NCBI RefSeq assembly: GCF_900155945.1
Contig: NZ_FTMN01000009.1
Coordinates: 124,001-188,000 of the forward strand
Source of the DNA: Marinobacterium stanieri
GTDB taxonomy: Bacteria > Pseudomonadota > Gammaproteobacteria > Pseudomonadales > Balneatricaceae
Length of the DNA: 64,000 bases
Direction: 5' to 3'
Position numbers and translations under genes: made by a program. Below, in pieces: positions 28,026 through 37,287 of the stretch (position 1 is the stretch's first letter; each line of letters begins with the position of its first letter). Below the pieces are notes generated by a model. It was not told where the DNA came from and did not search any database. It was given only the letters and a program-made list of their open reading frames with translations.

Positions 28026-28622
28026 ATGATGCAGGACCGTAAAGCACTCCGCCGTGAAATACGTCAGCAGCGCCGAGCGCTCAGCCGCAGCCAACAACAA
28101 CTGGCCGGCAGGCAACTGGCACAGCAACTGAGCCGCCAAATCTGGTTCAGACGCGCCCGTCACATCGCACTCTACCTGCCCAACGACGGCGAAATCGATA
28201 CCCGCCCCATCATTGCTTTATGCCGACGTCAGCGTCAGCACCTGTATCTGCCCGTACTGCACCCGGTACGTCACAACCGTCTCTGGTTTACACCCTATAC
28301 GCGAAAAACACCGATGCGACTGAACCGCTATCGCATCAGCGAACCTGTGCCCACAGGCCAGCCTCGACGCCCGGCATTTGCACTGGATCTGGTATTGATG
28401 CCACTGGTTGCCTTTTCACCCGGAGGCGGTCGCCTGGGCATGGGAGGGGGATACTATGATCGAACCTTTGCATTCAAGCTGGCAGAAAAGCGCCTGAGAG
28501 GCCCTCGCCTGGTTGGCCTGGCCCACGAGCTGCAGAGAAGAGACGCGTTACCCCTGGAGCCCTGGGATGTGCCCCTGAATGCGGTAGTAACGGATAATGC
28601 CTGTTATGGAATCAGCTATTAA
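28026..28622 (+). CDS. ygfA: 5-formyltetrahydrofolate cyclo-ligase
   Basis: Converts 5-formyl-THF to 5,10-methenyl-THF with ATP. 198 residues. KALRREIRQQRRALS at the N-terminus binds phosphate, and GGGRLGMGGGYYDRTF at about 136-151 is the family signature. Lies just after 6S RNA and is probably co-transcribed with it, as in E. coli. Overlaps a small convergent ORF by 11 nt. Confidence 0.95.
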   Translation: MMQDRKALRREIRQQRRALSRSQQQLAGRQLAQQLSRQIWFRRARHIALYLPNDGEIDTRPIIALCRRQRQHLYLPVLHPVRHNRLWFTPYTRKTPMRLNRYRISEPVPTGQPRRPAFALDLVLMPLVAFSPGGGRLGMGGGYYDRTFAFKLAEKRLRGPRLVGLAHELQRRDALPLEPWDVPLNAVVTDNACYGISY

Positions 28623-28737
28623 ACGCCTGCTGAACCATTGATGCCAATTGCAGGTCACTTTGCGAAATTCCGGTCATCACTGCACCGACTACAAATGCGA
28701 CTACGAGTACCAACACCAGATCAGGGCTTTTATTCAT
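28612..28737 (-). CDS. Unannotated 41-residue membrane peptide (MNKSPDLVLVLV...)
   Basis: ATG to TGA on the minus strand gives 41 residues: a polar MNKSPD start, one hydrophobic helix (about residues 7-25), then a short polar tail. It ends 11 nt inside ygfA, convergently. The ribosome site is weak (AAAGAA about 13 nt upstream). Codon use resembles a real gene and the SPDLVLVL start looks like small inner-membrane proteins I have seen in related bacteria, but I cannot name it. AT-rich sequence (28738-28944) lies upstream and may hold its promoter. Confidence 0.55.
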   Translation of the reverse strand: MNKSPDLVLVLVVAFVVGAVMTGISQSDLQLASMVQQAFNS

Positions 28738-28944
28738 AGCATTAAAAGTTCTTTGTCCGATTATTATGGTTAGCCGTTGAAACAGCTGAAAAAAGCGTAA
28801 CGAACCCTAGTGTTTCACAGAGCCGTTTTTTTTCAACCCCAAATAGCGCTTTTTCCTGATCTTATCCGCATTTTTTTAGAACTTTCGCTAAATCCCAGAA
28901 AAACAAAGCGAACCTCAGCTTAAGATGTCGGCATTTAACGACTA

Positions 28945-29856
28945 TTAGACCACCAAAACCAGTACCAACGGCAGGCTTAGCATGGCTAATAAGGTTTGCA
29001 GGGTAATAATGGCAGCCATCAAGTCGGCATCTCCGCCTAACTGGCGCGCGAGGATGTACGCAGATGTGGCGGTTGGTACCGCAGCAAACAGCAGTAGTAC
29101 CTGAGTCGCCAGCGTATCCAGCTCCATCATCCCTGCCGCCCCCAGTGCCAACAGGGGGAACAGCAGCAGCTTGATGCCACTGGACCAACCCAATACACGC
29201 CAGGAGCCGTGCAGACTGCGCACACTCAACCCCGCCCCTACTGCCAGCAGCCCCAGGGGCAAGGCCATACGTGCCAGCAGGTCCAGCACACTGCCAACCC
29301 AGACCGGCAAACCCAACCCACTCAAGCTCAGTGCAATCCCCAACAGGCAGGACAAAATCAGCGGATTGGTTGCCAGCGTACGCAGTACACGACGGACGCC
29401 TGCCCCCTGCGTTGCCAACGATGAAAACGCCAGCACACACAACAGGTTCAGCAGCGGAATCATCACCGCCGTGATAATCGCCGCATAAACGATGCCGGCA
29501 TCGCCATAGAGTGCAGCCGTTGCCGCCAGCGCCACATAGGTATTGAAACGCATTGCGCCCTGAAAAAAGGAGGTATAGGCGGCTGCAGACAAACCCAGAA
29601 CAGGCTTCAGCAACAAACAGACCAGCACTCCGGCACCCAGCAACAGCAGTACCGCTGCCACCAGTGACAATGACGCCCCTCCGGTCAGCTCAGACTGGGC
29701 AAGACGGCTGACCAGCAGCGCCGGAAAGAACACATAGTAGGTCGCTTTTTCCGCCGGCGCCCAAAAGCCCTCGCCGGGAAAATCAAAGCGTCGCGCCAGG
29801 TGTCCCAGCAGCAACAAGGCAAAAACAGGCCAGAGAGCGGTGATAATGGCCAGCAT
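28945..29856 (-). CDS. AEC family transporter (auxin-efflux-carrier type)
   Basis: 303 residues with about ten hydrophobic helices (two groups of five), as in the AEC/BASS-like permeases that include malate and malonate carriers. GHLARRFDFPGEGFWAPAEKATYYVFFPALLVSRLA at the start and AVPTATSAYILARQLGGDADLMAAIITLQTLLA near the end are typical. Substrate unknown. Divergent from the GcvR-like gene. Confidence 0.88.
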   Translation of the reverse strand: MLAIITALWPVFALLLLGHLARRFDFPGEGFWAPAEKATYYVFFPALLVSRLAQSELTGGASLSLVAAVLLLLGAGVLVCLLLKPVLGLSAAAYTSFFQGAMRFNTYVALAATAALYGDAGIVYAAIITAVMIPLLNLLCVLAFSSLATQGAGVRRVLRTLATNPLILSCLLGIALSLSGLGLPVWVGSVLDLLARMALPLGLLAVGAGLSVRSLHGSWRVLGWSSGIKLLLFPLLALGAAGMMELDTLATQVLLLFAAVPTATSAYILARQLGGDADLMAAIITLQTLLAMLSLPLVLVLVV

Positions 29857-29912
29857 CTGAGATACATTCCCTTATAGAAACCCAATGAAGATAGCGGAAG
29901 AGGCTGCGCGTT

Positions 29913-30428
29913 ATGATGACATCCCTGGTTCTCACTATTATCGGCCCGGACAAACCCGGCCTGGTTGGTTTATTGTCACGCACCATCGCCGACCATCAGG
30001 GTAACTGGCTGGAGTCCGGCATGTCACGCCTGGGCGGCAAGTTCGCCGGCATCCTGATCACCCAGGTCCCGACCGCCGAAGCCGACGCACTGATTGCCGC
30101 TCTGGAAGCACTTAGCACTCAGGGCCTGAAAGTTACCGCCGAGCGCAGCGAGGAAACCCCTGCGCTCGAAAGCCTGCAGCCGATGACCCTGGAGCTGGTC
30201 GGTCACGACAAGCCCGGCATCGTGCGCGAAATTTCCCAGGCATTGGCAGCACGCCATATCAACGTGGAACGCCTGAGCACCGAGCTGACATCCGGCTCCA
30301 TGTCGGCTGAAGAGCTGTTCAAGGCGGAAGCAGAGCTGCTGGCCCCGGCCGACCTGGACCCGGACGAGCTGCAGCAGGCACTGGAAGCTATTGCCGGTGA
30401 CCTGATGGTGGATATCACCCTGCGCTAA
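29913..30428 (+). CDS. gcvR: ACT-domain protein, GcvR-like
   Basis: 171 residues with two ACT domains: about 4-80 (TSLVLTIIGPDKPGLVGLLSRT) and 90-170 (LELVGHDKPGIVREISQALA). In E. coli GcvR binds GcvA to repress the glycine cleavage operon when glycine is low. The window also holds gcvT-gcvH, which fits, but no gcvA is seen, so the regulatory role is inferred from family only. Confidence 0.85.
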   Translation: MMTSLVLTIIGPDKPGLVGLLSRTIADHQGNWLESGMSRLGGKFAGILITQVPTAEADALIAALEALSTQGLKVTAERSEETPALESLQPMTLELVGHDKPGIVREISQALAARHINVERLSTELTSGSMSAEELFKAEAELLAPADLDPDELQQALEAIAGDLMVDITLR

Positions 30429-30443
30429 CGGCTGCAGATACAG

Positions 30444-30468
30444 AAAAGCCGCCCGAGGGCGGCTTTTT
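30444..30468. terminator. Bidirectional terminator between gcvR-like gene and argH
   Basis: AAAA-GCCGCCC-GA-GGGCGGC-TTTTT between convergent genes; serves both strands. Confidence 0.85.
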
Positions 30469-30504
30469 CATACCTGGCGGGAACCCGCCGTTCAGTACGC
30501 TCAA

Positions 30505-31902
30505 TCAGTCTGCGCGAGCCGCCAGCAGATCACGGCCGCGAATCACCGCTGCACGCACCTGGTCCGGTGCAGTACCGCCGATATGGTTACGTGCCGCCAC
30601 CGAACCTTCCAGCGTCAGCACCTCGAACACATCCTGCTCGATGGTGTCGGAGAACTGCTGCAGCTCTTCCAGCGTCATGTCGGACAGATCCTTGCCGGTC
30701 TTGATGCCGTAGGCCACGGACAGACCCACGATTTCATGGGCATCACGGAAGGCCACACCCTTGCGCACCAGGTAGTCAGCCAGATCAGTCGCGGTGGAGA
30801 AGCCACGACGGGCCGCTTCACGCATCTCGTCCTTGCGCGACTCAATCGCCGGCACCATGTCACCGAACGCACGCAGACAGCCCTTCACCGTATCCACGGC
30901 GTCGAACAGCGGTTCCTTGTCTTCCTGGTTGTCCTTGTTATAGGCCAGCGGCTGGGACTTCATCAGGGTCAGCAGTGACATCAGGTGACCGTACACACGG
31001 CCGCTCTTGCCACGCACCAGCTCCGGCACGTCCGGATTCTTCTTCTGCGGCATGATGGAAGAACCGGTGCAGAAGCGGTCCGGCAGGTTGATAAAGTTGA
31101 ACTGGGCCGAGGTCCAGAGCACCAGCTCTTCCGACATGCGTGTCATGTGCATCAGCAGCACACTGGCAGCGGCACAGAACTCGATACCGAAGTCACGGTC
31201 GGACACCGCATCCAGGGAATTACCAGCCGGGGCATCAAACTGCAGCAGCTCAGCCGTGTAGGCGCGGTCGATCGGATAAGTGGTACCGGCCAGCGCAGCA
31301 GCGCCCAGCGGCATCACGTTGACACGTTTGCGGCAGTCGGCGAAGCGTTCGTAGTCACGGCTCAGCATCTCGAACCAGGCCAGCAGATGGTGACCAAAGG
31401 TGACCGGCTGGGCCGTCTGCAGATGAGTAAAGCCCGGCATGATGGTGTCGGCTTCCTGCTCGGCCAGACCCAGCAGACCATCCTGCAGGCGGCTGATTTC
31501 GGCCAGCACCTGATCGATCTCGTCACGCATGTAGAGACGGATGTCGGTGGCGACCTGATCGTTACGGGAACGGCCGGTGTGCAGCTTCTTGCCGGTAATG
31601 CCGATCTTCTTGGTCAGCGCCGCTTCGATGTTCATATGCACATCTTCCAGCTCGACGGACCAGTCGAACTCTCCGCGCTCGATTTCAACCCGGATCTCGC
31701 CCAGACCGCGGATGATGGCATCACGCTCGTCTTCAGTCAGCACACCCACCTTGGCCAGCATGCGCGCGTGCGCCACCGAGCCCTGGATATCCTGCTTGTA
31801 CAGGCGCTGGTCGAAATCGACGGATGCGGTAAAACGGGCTACGAATGCGTCGGTCGGCTCATTAAAACGGCCGCCCCACTGCTGATTGGTTGTCTGGCTC
31901 AT
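30505..31902 (-). CDS. argH: Argininosuccinate lyase
   Basis: Last step of arginine synthesis: argininosuccinate to arginine and fumarate. 465 residues. [14 protein letters not shown] near the start; [12 protein letters not shown] (about 110-121), [14 protein letters not shown] and the catalytic-loop signature [12 protein letters not shown] (about 281-292) are all present. Divergent from hemC across about 180 nt. Confidence 0.97.
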   Translation of the reverse strand: MSQTTNQQWGGRFNEPTDAFVARFTASVDFDQRLYKQDIQGSVAHARMLAKVGVLTEDERDAIIRGLGEIRVEIERGEFDWSVELEDVHMNIEAALTKKIGITGKKLHTGRSRNDQVATDIRLYMRDEIDQVLAEISRLQDGLLGLAEQEADTIMPGFTHLQTAQPVTFGHHLLAWFEMLSRDYERFADCRKRVNVMPLGAAALAGTTYPIDRAYTAELLQFDAPAGNSLDAVSDRDFGIEFCAAASVLLMHMTRMSEELVLWTSAQFNFINLPDRFCTGSSIMPQKKNPDVPELVRGKSGRVYGHLMSLLTLMKSQPLAYNKDNQEDKEPLFDAVDTVKGCLRAFGDMVPAIESRKDEMREAARRGFSTATDLADYLVRKGVAFRDAHEIVGLSVAYGIKTGKDLSDMTLEELQQFSDTIEQDVFEVLTLEGSVAARNHIGGTAPDQVRAAVIRGRDLLAARAD

Positions 31903-32084
31903 GCCGGGAATCTCCTGCTACTGATGCGGCCACCGCTGCGGCCCTGTCTGTTTGACGACGATTATAACAACCCTGCCCTGTATCAGTCTTGTGCCTGGGC
32001 ACGCTTGGCCGTTATCTGCAGCGATCTGGTACACTTGGCTTTATTTTCCCGCTTGTCGAGTTGACGCTTGCCCAAGGAGAGTTC

Positions 32085-33023
32085 ATGTCCTGCACCATTC
32101 GCATCGCTACCCGTCGCAGTCTGCTGGCCCTCTGGCAGGCCGAGTACGTCAAGGCCGAACTGGAACGGCACCATCCGGGAATCCAGGTCGAGCTGCTCAA
32201 GATCGAATCCCGCGGCGACAAGATTCTCGATACGCCCCTGGCCAAAATCGGCGGCAAGGGCCTGTTTGTAAAAGAACTGGAAAACGCCCTGCTCGACGGC
32301 AGTGCCGATATCGCCGTGCACTCAATGAAAGACGTGCCCATGGAGTTCCCGGAAGGCCTGGGCCTGCCGGTGATCTGCGAACGCGAACGCCCGACCGATG
32401 CCTTTGTCAGCAACCAGTACAACAACCTGGACGAGCTGCCCGAAGGCGCCATTGTCGGCACCTCGTCCCTGCGCCGCGAAGTACAGATTCGCGAGCGTCG
32501 CCCCGACCTGCAGGTAAACTTCCTGCGCGGCAATGTACAGACCCGCCTGCGCAAGCTGGACGAAGGCCAGTACGATGCCATCATCCTGGCCACCGCCGGA
32601 CTGATGCGCCTTGAACTGAATGAACGTATTCGTCAGGAGATCACACCGGAAGAGAGCCTGCCCGCCGGAGGCCAGGGCGCCGTCGGCATCGAGTGCCGCA
32701 ATGACGACGCTGAACTGATTGAGCTGCTGAAACCGCTGCACCACGCCGATACCGCCAGTCGTGTACTGGCCGAGCGCGCCCTCAACCGTCGCCTGGAAGG
32801 CGGCTGCCAGGTCCCGATCGGCTGCTACGCCGTACTAGATGAGGCAGGTGAAGAGCTCTACCTGCGTGGTCTGGTCGGCCGCCCGGATGGTACCCGTGTG
32901 CTGCGTGACGAGATTCGCGGTCCGCGCGCCGAAGCAGAAGCCATGGGAATCACCCTGGCCGACCGCCTGCTCGGCGCCGGTGCCGATGAAATTCTGCGCG
33001 AGGTGTACAGCGAGCGTGGCTGA
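32085..33023 (+). CDS. hemC: Porphobilinogen deaminase (hydroxymethylbilane synthase)
   Basis: Joins four porphobilinogens into hydroxymethylbilane for haem synthesis. 312 residues from the ATG ([20 protein letters not shown]) with AAGGAGA 4-11 nt upstream; the frame is open further up but lacks family sequence. Cofactor-binding Cys in [12 protein letters not shown] (about 240-251), and [13 protein letters not shown] (about 80-92) holds the catalytic Asp. First gene of hemC-hemD-hemX-hemY. Confidence 0.97.
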   Translation: MSCTIRIATRRSLLALWQAEYVKAELERHHPGIQVELLKIESRGDKILDTPLAKIGGKGLFVKELENALLDGSADIAVHSMKDVPMEFPEGLGLPVICERERPTDAFVSNQYNNLDELPEGAIVGTSSLRREVQIRERRPDLQVNFLRGNVQTRLRKLDEGQYDAIILATAGLMRLELNERIRQEITPEESLPAGGQGAVGIECRNDDAELIELLKPLHHADTASRVLAERALNRRLEGGCQVPIGCYAVLDEAGEELYLRGLVGRPDGTRVLRDEIRGPRAEAEAMGITLADRLLGAGADEILREVYSERG

Positions 33024-33798
33024 GCCCTCCCTGCCACTGGCCGGGCAACGGGTGCTGGTCACCCGCCCCGAACACCAGGCCGCTAACCAGATCGAACTGC
33101 TGCGCCAACTGGGTGCCGAGCCGGTACCCTTGCCACTGCTGGAAATTTTGTCCACCACCGCTGCAGATGGCGCCGACTTCCAGCAGTGCAAGGCCTGCAT
33201 TCTCGATCTGGACCTCTACCGCGATGTGATTTTCGTCAGCCCCAACGCCGCCCGCATTGGCGCCGACTGGATTGACGACTACTGGCCACAGCTGCCTTTA
33301 GGCGTACGCTGGGTCGGTATTGGCAAGCAAACCGCCGATACCCTGCAACAGCTCGGCTTTGATGCCTGGCACGCAGCCGGCGGTTATGACTCTGAAACCC
33401 TGCTGGCCGACCCCAGCATGCAGCAGATGGATGACGCGCGCGTACTGATTTTACGCGCGGAAGGCGGACGCGACCTCCTGGCACAGACACTGCAACAGCG
33501 TGGTGCCCGCGTCGACTATGCCCATATCTATCGCCGCGGCTGTCCCGAATACCCGCCAGGGCTTATCCAAAGTACTATTTATGCACAGCCCTTATCGGCT
33601 ATGCTGATTACCAGTGGTCAGGCACTGCGTAATCTGCTGACGCTGTGCGCAACCTTCAATAACCGCCTGACTGATACAACCGTCATCGTTCCCAGTGCCC
33701 GCCTTGCCGAGCTGGCCCGTTCGCTGGGATTCAACCGAATCCGGGTAGCCTCAGGACCGGACGACACGTCCATGGTCAATACACTGCTACCCGCATGA
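33016..33798 (+). CDS. hemD: Uroporphyrinogen-III synthase
   Basis: Cyclises hydroxymethylbilane to uroporphyrinogen III. 260 residues from a GTG start that overlaps hemC by 8 nt ([22 protein letters not shown]); GAGG lies about 12 nt upstream. Two-lobed fold inferred; sequence conservation is low in this family, but the RVLVTRP start, FVSPNAAR, and [13 protein letters not shown] in the second lobe fit. Translationally coupled to hemC. Confidence 0.93.
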   Translation: MAEPSLPLAGQRVLVTRPEHQAANQIELLRQLGAEPVPLPLLEILSTTAADGADFQQCKACILDLDLYRDVIFVSPNAARIGADWIDDYWPQLPLGVRWVGIGKQTADTLQQLGFDAWHAAGGYDSETLLADPSMQQMDDARVLILRAEGGRDLLAQTLQQRGARVDYAHIYRRGCPEYPPGLIQSTIYAQPLSAMLITSGQALRNLLTLCATFNNRLTDTTVIVPSARLAELARSLGFNRIRVASGPDDTSMVNTLLPA

Positions 33799-33813
33799 CA
33801 ACCGGAATACGGC

Positions 33814-35106
33814 ATGAAAGACAAGCGCAACGATCAACAGGATAAGGACACCAACTCTTCGCTGCCTGAAGACACCACGCCCGATACTGCCTCGGCTCAG
33901 GACAGTGAAAACGCCTCTGCAACCGATGCGCCGGCCCCGGAAAGCAAGCCGGACGCCGCGACAGACAAGGCGGCAACCGAAGCAGCCGAGCCTGCAAAGG
34001 CCGAGACGACTCCTCCACCGGCCGCTGAACCCGCCAAAGCAGAGTCCCAGCCCGAACAGCCTGCCCGTCAGGGTGCCACCTGGCCCGGCAAACTGGCCCT
34101 GGCCCTGTCACTGGTCGCACTCGGTGGCGGAGGCTACCTGTTCTGGGAAGGCTGGCAGCTGAAACAATCCAGCAGCCAGCAGCAGAGCCAGATCTCGCAG
34201 CAGGTCGAAACCGCACTGGCCAACGGCCGCGCTGATACGGCAGAAACCCTGGCCAGCGTCAGCCAGCAACTGGGCCAGCTGCAGGCGCAGGCTGAAGCAG
34301 ACAAGGCCAATATCGACCAGCTGCAGGATCGCCTGACCCGCAGCATTCAGCAGGTCACGGCCACCGCCGAAGTCAGCCGCAAGGACTGGCTCATGGCTGA
34401 AGTGGAATACCTGCTGCGCCTGGCCAACCAGCGCGTATTGATGGAGCAGACCGCCAATGGCGCGCTTAACCTGCTCAAGTCGGCCGACCAGATCCTGCGC
34501 GAAACCGACGACGTCACCCTCTACGATGTGCGCAAGGCATTGGCAGAGGATATCGCCGCACTGGAAGCCGTGCCCAAGCTGGATTCCGAGGGCATGTTCC
34601 TGAAACTGTCAGCCCTGAACCGACAGGTCGACAACCTGCGTGTCACCCCGATTACCGACAAGCGCAAGCTGCCATCACTGCTGGAAGACATTACTCCGGA
34701 AAGCGTGGAAGAAACCTGGGGGCAGGATATCAAGGCCAGCTGGAACCAGGCCGTGGACAAGTTTGAGCAGCTGATCGTGATCCAGCATCATGATGAGCCG
34801 GTCAAACCGCTGATGTCACCGGAACAGACCTTCTTCCTGCAGCAGAACCTGCACCTGATGCTGGAACAGGCCCAGATGGCCCTGCTGCAGCGTAAACAGC
34901 AGGCGTACGACGCCAGCCTGGAAAAAGCTCACACCTGGATCGGCACGCACTTTGATGCCGAAGATGCCAATACCCAGGCACTGCTGCGCGGTCTGACAGA
35001 ACTCCAGGGCATCAACGTAGCACCGGAGCTGCCAGACATTTCCGGCTCGCTGACCACCCTCAAGGCTTACCTGCAGCAGATGCAGAAACTGCGCGAGGAG
35101 GGTTAA
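33814..35106 (+). CDS. hemX: HemX family membrane protein
   Basis: 430 residues. A long Ala/Pro/Glu-rich cytoplasmic N-terminus (about 1-90) precedes one transmembrane helix (about 93-112, WPGKLALALSLVALGGGGYLF), then a helical, partly coiled-coil periplasmic domain with KDWLMAEVEYLLRLANQRV (about 190-208), the most conserved part. Often annotated as a uroporphyrinogen-III methyltransferase, but it has no methyltransferase motifs. Role in the haem operon is undefined. Confidence 0.9.
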   Translation: MKDKRNDQQDKDTNSSLPEDTTPDTASAQDSENASATDAPAPESKPDAATDKAATEAAEPAKAETTPPPAAEPAKAESQPEQPARQGATWPGKLALALSLVALGGGGYLFWEGWQLKQSSSQQQSQISQQVETALANGRADTAETLASVSQQLGQLQAQAEADKANIDQLQDRLTRSIQQVTATAEVSRKDWLMAEVEYLLRLANQRVLMEQTANGALNLLKSADQILRETDDVTLYDVRKALAEDIAALEAVPKLDSEGMFLKLSALNRQVDNLRVTPITDKRKLPSLLEDITPESVEETWGQDIKASWNQAVDKFEQLIVIQHHDEPVKPLMSPEQTFFLQQNLHLMLEQAQMALLQRKQQAYDASLEKAHTWIGTHFDAEDANTQALLRGLTELQGINVAPELPDISGSLTTLKAYLQQMQKLREEG

Positions 35107-35110
35107 GGCG

Positions 35111-36409
35111 ATGAAGAAACTGTTTATCTTCCTGCTGATATTCCTCGTGGTCGGTGCCTGGCTGGGCCAGCTGATGGTGCAGGACCCGGGCTATGTCCTG
35201 CTGGCCTACAAGCAGACAACAGTGGAAACCAGCCTCTGGGTGCTGCTGTTGCTGTTGATCGTCGGCTTTGCGCTGGTGCACTGGCTGCTCAACCTGATCG
35301 GCAATGCCCGTCTGCCCGGCGATAAGGTGCGCAGCTGGCGCAGCAATCGTAACCGCCGTGTCGCCCACAACAAGACCCTCAAGGGTCTGGCTGCCCTGTC
35401 TGAAGGCAGCTGGTGGAAAGCCCAGCGTTACCTGAGCCAGGCAGCCGAGCGTTCCGACCTGCCAGTAGTGAACTACCTGGCCGCGGCCCGTGCCGCCCAC
35501 GAACAGGGCGACACCAAAGCCTCGGACGCTCTGCTGGCCAAGGCGCGTGAAAGCAGCCCGAAAACGGAAGTGGCGGTCGGCCTGACTCAGGCCGAGCTGC
35601 AGCTTGAGCGCGGTCAGCTTGAGCCCTGCCTGGCCAACCTGCTGAACCTGCGTCGCCGGGCACCGAAGAACACTCAGGTGCTGCGCATGCTGAAGGATAC
35701 TTACCTGCGCCTGGAAGACTGGCTGGCTCTGATCCAGCTGCTACCGGAACTGAAAAAGCAGCATGTAGTGGAAGCCGAAGCAGCCACCGAGCTGGAACGC
35801 CAGTGTCACCGCAACCGCCTGCAGCAATGCTTGCAGCCGCTGGAGGACAGCAGCGACAGTGATGAAAAACTGCGTACGCTGAGCCGCAGCTGGCAGGCCG
35901 TGCCTCAGGCGCTGCAACGCGACCCCGAGCTGGCCGCGGAGTATGTTGAGCTGATGCGTTCGATCGGTGCCGAGCATGAGACCGAAAGTGTTCTGCTGGA
36001 CCTGATCAAGCGTCGCTGGGATGCGCCTCTGGTGCGTCTATACGGTCTGGTGCAGGGCAAGGACCCGCACAAGCAGCTGGAGCAGGCACAGCGCTGGCTC
36101 AAGCGTAACCCGGATTCAGCCGAACTGGAGTTGACACTGGGCCGCCTCAACATGCGTCTAGAGAACTGGGGCAAGGCGATTGATCACCTGGAACGCAGTC
36201 TGGAACTGCAGCCCGGTGGCGAAGCCGCCGAGGAACTGCAGCGCCTGCTGCTGCATCTGGGCGAACATGAGCGCTTGCAGCAGCTGTTCAAACGTCAGCT
36301 GTTGCAAACCTCGACCGCTCTGCCGGCACTGCCACTTCCGCCAGCCGAAGAGGCCAGGGAAGAAAGCGCTGCGAATGCCGATACCGGTGAAGCCAAAGCC
36401 ACCAGCTGA
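35111..36409 (+). CDS. hemY: HemY family TPR membrane protein
   Basis: 432 residues. Two N-terminal transmembrane helices (about 2-20 and 39-60), then a TPR-rich helical region containing the conserved GSWWKAQRYLSQAA and NYLAAARAAHEQGD segments. Final enzyme-associated member of the hemCDXY operon; HemY may scaffold late haem enzymes but has no known catalysis. The last about 35 residues are Ala/Glu-rich and unlike the family core. Confidence 0.92.
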   Translation: MKKLFIFLLIFLVVGAWLGQLMVQDPGYVLLAYKQTTVETSLWVLLLLLIVGFALVHWLLNLIGNARLPGDKVRSWRSNRNRRVAHNKTLKGLAALSEGSWWKAQRYLSQAAERSDLPVVNYLAAARAAHEQGDTKASDALLAKARESSPKTEVAVGLTQAELQLERGQLEPCLANLLNLRRRAPKNTQVLRMLKDTYLRLEDWLALIQLLPELKKQHVVEAEAATELERQCHRNRLQQCLQPLEDSSDSDEKLRTLSRSWQAVPQALQRDPELAAEYVELMRSIGAEHETESVLLDLIKRRWDAPLVRLYGLVQGKDPHKQLEQAQRWLKRNPDSAELELTLGRLNMRLENWGKAIDHLERSLELQPGGEAAEELQRLLLHLGEHERLQQLFKRQLLQTSTALPALPLPPAEEAREESAANADTGEAKATS

Positions 36410-36425
36410 GGCTGAAACACAAAGC

Positions 36426-36453
36426 AAAACGGGCAGCCTGGGCTGCCCGTTTT
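36426..36453. terminator. Bidirectional terminator between hemY and the Fre-like gene
   Basis: AAAACGGGCAGC-CTGG-GCTGCCCGTTTTT: a 12-bp stem with A- and T-runs on both sides, between convergent genes. Confidence 0.88.
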
Positions 36454-36482
36454 TGTATCCCTTGAGTCTGACGTCAGTCAGC

Positions 36483-37241
36483 TCAGGCTTTCTTGTCCGG
36501 ACGCGGCGCCCAGGCGAACACGTCCGAATGAATCTGAGCTTCGCTCACACCCTTCTCTTCGAGTCGATCCACCAGCGCATGCACCATACCCGGTGAACCA
36601 CAGGCGTAAACCGCCAGGTGTTCATCAACGCTCTCCAGCTGATCCGCCAGCACGTTAGGCATCAGACCGGTCAGGCCTTCCCAGCCCGGGCTGTTTTCCG
36701 GTTCACTCACCACCGGTACGAAGCGCACATTGGCATGCTCGGAAACCCACTGCTGCGGCAGCTTCTCCAGGTACATGTCCGCTTCCACTCGCGCGCCCCA
36801 GTAGATATCGATGGGGTTGGAGACCTGGTTCGCCAGCAGGTGCTCAACCATGCTCTTGATCTGGGCAAAGCCGGTGCTGGCAGCAGCGAAGACAAAGCGG
36901 GTCTCCGGTTTCAGCTCGGCCTCAACCAGATGCACCTTGCCCTTGGGCAGCTCCACATCCACCTGCGACTGGCTGCGCAGGTGGTTCAGGATCATGGCAT
37001 TGAATTCACTGCCCGGCACTTCGCGGATGTGCAGCTCCAGATCACGGCCCTGATCCGGTGCCGAAGCGATGGAAAAAGACGCCTTCTTGCCTTCCGGCAG
37101 GCACAGATCCAGATACTGGCCGGCATGGAAATGCACGTTCTGCCTGTCACTGGCCTCCAGGCGCAGGCGCACCCGGTACACATCGTGGTTAAGGGCCTCA
37201 AAGCCGGTAATGTCGCAATGTTTCTGTTCTACGGGAAACAC
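36483..37241 (-). CDS. Fre-like NAD(P)H-flavin reductase with degenerate binding motifs
   Basis: 252 residues, GTG start with GGGAG 9 nt upstream. Ferredoxin-reductase-like fold: FAD-binding barrel (about 1-105, HAGQYLDLCLPEGKK) and NAD domain (about 110-252, IDIYWGARVEADMYL, AVYACGSPGMVHALVDRLE). The flavin motif usually RxFS/RxYS reads ASFS, and the GGTG-type nucleotide loop reads AASTG. No 2Fe-2S domain. It follows ubiD by 46 nt, as fre does in E. coli, where it may regenerate reduced flavin; catalytic competence here is uncertain. Confidence 0.82.
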   Translation of the reverse strand: MFPVEQKHCDITGFEALNHDVYRVRLRLEASDRQNVHFHAGQYLDLCLPEGKKASFSIASAPDQGRDLELHIREVPGSEFNAMILNHLRSQSQVDVELPKGKVHLVEAELKPETRFVFAAASTGFAQIKSMVEHLLANQVSNPIDIYWGARVEADMYLEKLPQQWVSEHANVRFVPVVSEPENSPGWEGLTGLMPNVLADQLESVDEHLAVYACGSPGMVHALVDRLEEKGVSEAQIHSDVFAWAPRPDKKA

Positions 37242-37287
37242 GTTATCACTCCCTGGTCGAGCAGAATCGCAGCTCGAGTAGTTGGGT

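Noticed and set aside
33814..35106. HemX as a uroporphyrinogen-III C-methyltransferase
   Set aside because: The common database name is misleading: there is no SAM-binding GxGxGD-type motif, and most of the protein is a membrane-anchored helical region.
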